NCBI GenBank assembly: GCA_027924585.1
Contig: BSBM01000047.1
Span: 23,065,501 to 23,129,500, forward strand
DNA: 64,000 nucleotides
Direction: 5' to 3'
DNA from: Larix kaempferi
Lineage: Eukaryota > Streptophyta > Pinopsida > Pinales > Pinaceae
The notes beneath the pieces were generated by a model. It did no database searches. It had not been told where the DNA came from and saw nothing but the letters and a program-made list of their open reading frames with translations. This document shows, piece by piece, positions 60,101-64,000 of this stretch; position 1 is the stretch's first letter; each line of letters begins with the position of its first letter. The translations under genes were made by a program, and so were the position numbers.

Positions 60101-60793
60101 CACGCCAAGTGGTAAGCTCAGCATAACTACTATGGCTCAACTTCCTCAAAGAAAAGTGGCCGACAACAAATCCCATAAAAATGGTTCGTGTCCCCTCCCT
60201 TTATGATCGAGATGAAAATGGGTTGTTATAAACTTAAAGGTCGATTATTACATCTATTTCTAAATATAATCCTCCCACTTAAAAGCTATATTCTTTCGTT
60301 GTTTATTCATACTTAATAATGTTGGGAAATACAACATTTGTATTTGATATAATGATGGTAATCATAATGAAGTATCCTTCTCAATAACCCTTTCTTACAT
60401 CTATATTTGACACAAAATATATATATAAGATCCTTCTAATATTTGATTTTTCTTAGGTGGGCATTCTTAGAAATTTGTGTTTTAACGAGGGTCATTACTA
60501 ATTCCTTTTTTTTTTCCCAAGTATTCATGGGTACCAAGGCGTCATAGGTTGTCATAGACATCTCGCCCCTAGTGCATTTCATTGGCCCGTCATGTAGTTG
60601 TATTACAATTCCCAATGCCCTAGGTCTACAACTTTGAGAAATAGATATCATTTCATACAACGGTTACCAGTGGGGCCTTGGCCTTGAGCTCCTCACCCGA
60701 AACGTTTACAATTATGTTTACAAAAATAATAACAATAGGGATTAAAATATGTGGTTGTTAGATCAAAATAGGTCATAAAGGAGGGATATCACA
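57170..60793. mobile_element. 3.6-kb TG...CA insertion, probable solo LTR
   Basis: Starts TGTAACATCTCCC and ends GGGATATCACA, with short inverted ends and a perfect CTTTT duplication. On the minus strand, CCGGGGTGAACCACC (about 57546-57560) resembles the R-U5 phrase of plant LTRs, so the minus strand is the likely sense. No primer site, polypurine tract, internal LTR pair or protein domain is visible. Open frames at 58866-59093 and 59068-59259 have no recognisable content. Confidence 0.65.
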
Positions 60794-60798
60794 CTTTT
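60794..60798. repeat. Target-site duplication CTTTT, right copy
   Basis: Pairs with 57165-57169. Confidence 0.85.
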
Positions 60799-61400
60799 AG
60801 ATGTGGTATTGGACCACTAGAGTGCTTCTAGGAAATCCATAGAAATAGTTGTCCAAATATATGTAGGGATGGGAAAGGGTTCGAGCAATCCCGAAAGGAG
60901 TGTCGTTCCACCCTTGTTGTCCTAGAAAGTATCACAATCAGCTGCCATCTATTGAATTGTCATTTTCAGTCCCTGCCAAAAGAAGTTACATTGTTCTTGG
61001 TCATACATTTTGAGGAACCCAGAGTGCCCTGCTGATGAAGAAGCATGGAGTGCATAGAAGAGATAGCGTTGTTGAACAGATTGCAACCAATTTGGAACAA
61101 GCTGAGAAATAGCTAGAAGAGAAACTGGGTCATCAAATGTGCGAGAATGAGCATCTGCCACCATATTGTCCTTAACCTTCTTGTAAGTGATCGCATATGC
61201 ATAACCCATGAGTTGGATAACCCATTTCAGGTGTGCTGGGGAGGAGACCCATTGTTCCAAGAAATTTTCCAAACTCTGGAGATAAATCTTGATGCAAAAA
61301 TAATTCCCTAATAGGTATGGTTGCCACTTCTGTACTGCATGCAAAATAGCCATCATTTCCTACTGAGATGTAGATGCAGCTAAATTCTTACCGTAAAGGT
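60799..61400 (-). pseudogene. RNase H and integrase zinc-region remnant
   Basis: The minus-strand frame 61356-60949 encodes MMAILHAVQKWQPYLLGN, then KDNMVADAHSRTFDD, then HASSSAGHSGFLKMY. After about 60830 it jumps to sequence equivalent to about 20180 of the first copy, so about 370 bases of integrase core are missing. The CDTF-TAG pair of the first copy is shared here. Confidence 0.85.
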
Positions 61401-62592
61401 CTCTTGAAGACGACAAGCTCACTAGTTCAGCAAGGACACCTGCATATCTATAAATGGAAGTAGGGGAGACCATTAATGGGTGCATCTGAATGCAATGGAG
61501 TTGAGCGATGACACCATGTGAATTCTTCTTAAGGATCTTTTCCAGGTGATGTGAACTAATGATGCAGAGAGACCCTTGTTGTAAGCCCTTAAATTTGTGT
61601 TGTTTCCCAATAACTGAAAACTACATCCAATGTTAAGCAAAATCCCATAAGATGGGGCCAAGTGTGAGTAGCCATTGAACGCCCAAAACCACATCACATC
61701 CGCTTAAGGATAAGGAAACCATGTATGAGCATAGGTTATAATCTTGCAGAGAGATACGCAGATTGTGACACTTTCCCTTGCAAGGTAAGGTGCCCCCATT
61801 GGCAACCATGACTTCAAAGTTGGAGCAAGGATGGACAAAACAATCAGCATGTTTGGCGATCCGAGGGTCAATGAATTTATGATTGCTACCAGAATCAATG
61901 AGTATTGTAAGAGGAAGCTTCTTGAAGTAACCCCTAACCATCATTGTTTGGGGGGTGGTGACGCCAGATAAAGCATGGAGATATATCTCTGGGAGGTCTT
62001 CCTGAGATGGAAGGTCAATAGGAGGCTCCTGAATGTCAACTTGATCATCCGGTGTATTTGGAGCCTCTTCACCAACTTCAGAGGCGGGTGGAGAATCCAC
62101 ATCCAAGAGATAGAGATTTTGTTGAACACATCTATGTCCCCGAGTGAATTTTTCATCACAATTATAACAAAGCCCTTTTTCTCTGCGTTCCTGCATTTTT
62201 GTTTCGGACAAATGCTTGATAGGAGTTGGTCGAGGAGCTGGCGGGATGCGAGGTCGTTGAGAACCCATATTTTGGAAGGGAACAAAAGTGGGTTTGGAGC
62301 GTTGTTGGGTGGCAATCTTGTCTTCTGCCAGCTTAACCAACCCCAGGGTTTCCATCATTGTGTTGGGATAGAACGTTTTGACCTCTGGGCGGATTTCATC
62401 CGTAAGACCAAGGATAAAACAACTCCCGTAGAAGTCATCAGACAATCCTTTTGTGTGGTTCGCTAGTTTCTCAAATTCTGTCTGATACTCTCTCACAGTG
62501 CCAATTTGACGAAGTTTAGTGAGTGCTCCGATGAAGTCATCAAAAGCACTAGGACCAAATCGTTGAAAAGGAGTTGACAAAAATCTGTCCAT
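61400..62592 (-). pseudogene. Gag C-terminus and protease of the second copy; RT deleted
   Basis: The minus-strand frame 62592-61633 carries the capsid end (TKLRQIGTVREYQTEFEKL), the zinc knuckle CYNCDEKFTRGHRC and the protease site ILIDSGSNHKFID. Around 61400-61470 the sequence jumps from a position equivalent to about 18083 of the first copy to about 19056, removing roughly 970 bases that hold the whole RT catalytic core. Confidence 0.88.
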
Positions 62593-63005
62593 TTTGGCTT
62601 GTCATGTGCCTTGATGTACCAACAGTACCATTGAAGGTCTTCCTGTTCCAAATGAAAGGATGCAAATGGAACTTTTTGGACATCAAAAGTATTATGCAGA
62701 CTGAAATACTATTCTACACGATAGATCCATCCAATCAGATCAGTACCATTTAAGCGAGGAAATTCAAGCTTTGGACCACTGAAAGTGCTAGAAGAAGAGA
62801 ACCTATTGACTGCAGAAGATTCTTGCTGTCGGTTATTGTTAAGGGCTGAATGTTGAAGATGGAGGCTAAGAAAATTTTCATCCAGATCTTGGAGTTTGGT
62901 TTGGATGGCTGCTAGTGCTTCCTCCATGGTTTTTGCTCCTGCGTGGGTGACAACCATAACCAGGAGTTTTTTTGTTTTTTTTTGGGAATGGATAGAAAAA
63001 CACAA
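62593..63005 (-). pseudogene. gag: Gag N-terminus of the second copy
   Basis: Encodes KTMEEALAAIQTKLQDLDEN and FPRLNGTDLIGWIYRVE. The TAG after RVE is at the same codon as the second stop of the first copy. The first stop of that copy reads CAG here. Confidence 0.85.
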
Positions 63006-63909
63006 ACAAAAGATTATTTATTACAGGGAAATTTGGATTTGGGAAAAACTCAGATGGGTAATTGGGGTTTGAATAGGTTTTGGACACTTTCTGATGGGCA
63101 GGGAAGCAAAAAATGGGGATTTCAGAAGCAGGGTGAAAGAATGAGAAAATTTGTCAAAGAGGGACAAAGAAGCAAAAATAGGGAATGAACACGGTGGCAA
63201 AATTTGGAGGCGAGGGGGTGAAAATTGAAGAAGTTATGACAAACCCTAAAAATAGACAAATGTGATATTTCTGGCTTTGGGAAGTAGAATTTGGGATAGG
63301 GTCCTCAGGAATGAAATATGTAGAATGGGATTGCACGGGTGTCCGAGATTGGTAACAGATGGATATGAAATGATGCCGAATGGATAAAAAATGGCTGGAT
63401 CTGAAACGGATGGATCTAGAATGACTATCAGAATGAATCTGAAACAACTGGATCTGAAACGGCTCAGAATGGATCTAAAATGGCACGAAAGTGATCAACA
63501 ACAATTCAGCTGAAAATAGATATGGAACCCAGGTATGTGCGGCTTCTTAACAATTCACGGGTTTCACTCAGCCACTAATGCTGTCTGACGGCTTTCATAT
63601 TGGGGCAGTACCCCTCACTCTACGGCTCAAGTAAAACTGATAATCGATTTGCCACAAACAACAGTTCTTGGTTTACCTCACGGGTGGGAACTAGTCAATC
63701 AGGTAGGGGCCGTTGCCCTTCTCGATGGCAGATCCTCTCAATGGGATAGCTACTTTGGGGTTCCTGTGGTACTCCTCACAATGAGTTTTAGGGCTTATGC
63801 GCAAGTAATTCCCACAGTTAAGCGGATATGGATTATTCCGAGATCCAAAATTGCAACAAATGCGAAAAACAATTTTGGCATAAATTCCACCCAACGAGCC
63901 CAAGAAAGT
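63006..63909 (-). other. Leader of the second chromovirus copy
   Basis: Non-coding, homologous to 15524-16530. Includes short ATCTGAAACGG/ATGGATCTGAAA tandem phrases at 63390-63480. Confidence 0.7.
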
Positions 63910-63921
63910 GCTCTCATACCA
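63910..63921 (-). promoter_or_regulatory. Primer-binding site of the second copy, one mismatch
   Basis: GCTCTCATACCA on the plus strand, i.e. the initiator tRNA-Met site with one substitution, two bases from the LTR. Confidence 0.85.
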
Positions 63922-63923
63922 GA

Positions 63924-64000
63924 TGTGAAGAACCTGCAATAATTAATTAATGAAAACACACAATATAACAGAAATAACAGAACTCATAATCGCTTTTATA
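63924..64000 (-). repeat. 5' LTR of the second copy, cut by the window edge
   Basis: TGTGAAGAACCTGCAAT and following match the reversed end of the family LTR. Only about 77 bases are inside the window. Confidence 0.88.

Larger units (their letters stand above)
56395..64000 (-). mobile_element. Second chromovirus copy, minus strand, deleted and interrupted; runs off the window
   Basis: A sister of 15135-21244. In element order (right to left): 5' LTR start (63924 to beyond 64000), primer site, leader, gag, protease, a large RT deletion, RNase H, part of the integrase zinc region, an integrase-core deletion, a 3.6-kb insertion, a shortened integrase C-terminus/chromodomain, polypurine tract and 3' LTR. 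No domain set is complete, so it is non-autonomous. Confidence 0.92.

Noticed and set aside
1-64000. CRISPR arrays, prokaryotic operons or ribosomal RNA genes
   Set aside because: None seen; all regular repeats are LTRs, local tandem duplications or microsatellites, and content is plant nuclear.

Overview
This window is nuclear DNA of a land plant with a large, repeat-rich genome. The support is Athila-type and chromodomain Ty3/gypsy retrotransposons, tRNA-Asp and initiator tRNA-Met primer-binding sites, a plant-like U6 snRNA relic, LINE fragments with DUF4283-like and reverse-transcriptase remains, and very long LTRs nested in one another. The species cannot be named from sequence alone. No convincingly intact single-copy host gene is present; what remains is exon-like debris.

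Layout. An old LTR-like sequence begins near 286 and is split by two later insertions. The first is a complete Athila-like element (1153-14886; 1414-bp LTRs about 1% diverged by eye; target duplication CCCTC) carrying gag-protease, RT-RNase H-integrase, a 1-kb GC-rich tandem array and a large extra 3' ORF. The second is a chromovirus (15135-21244; 375-bp LTRs about 3.5% diverged) whose 1436-codon polyprotein has eleven nonsense codons but no frameshift. From 21.3 to 28.5 kb lies AT-rich DNA with many local duplications and one exon-like ORF. From 28.5 to 37.3 kb there are LINE fragments, a perfect 42-bp-arm hairpin, exon-like blocks of an unrecognised gene, a candidate minus-strand terminal exon and the 3' end of another minus-strand gypsy element.

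From 38887 to 50187 there is a non-coding LTR element (LARD-like) with 2.6-kb LTRs and a 6.1-kb internal region that holds a decayed U6 snRNA copy and a GC-rich island. From 50.2 to 56.4 kb lie LTR remnants and AT-rich DNA. From 56395 to the window end is a minus-strand sister copy of the chromovirus. It has lost most of its RT and its integrase core, and a 3.6-kb TG...CA sequence flanked by the duplication CTTTT (probably a solo LTR) sits inside it.

How the parts relate. The most unusual item is the extra Athila ORF (10451-13204). It is 917 residues long with two TAG interruptions, and runs from a globular N-terminus through acidic repeats, a bipartite basic NLS, a leucine-heptad coiled coil and a CX2C motif to about six repeats with SUMO-interacting-motif-like cores, ending in VIELDSD. 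It looks like a nuclear regulatory protein rather than an envelope. The two chromovirus copies share three nonsense codons and a zinc-finger Cys-to-Phe change, which suggests that an already defective family was being amplified in trans.
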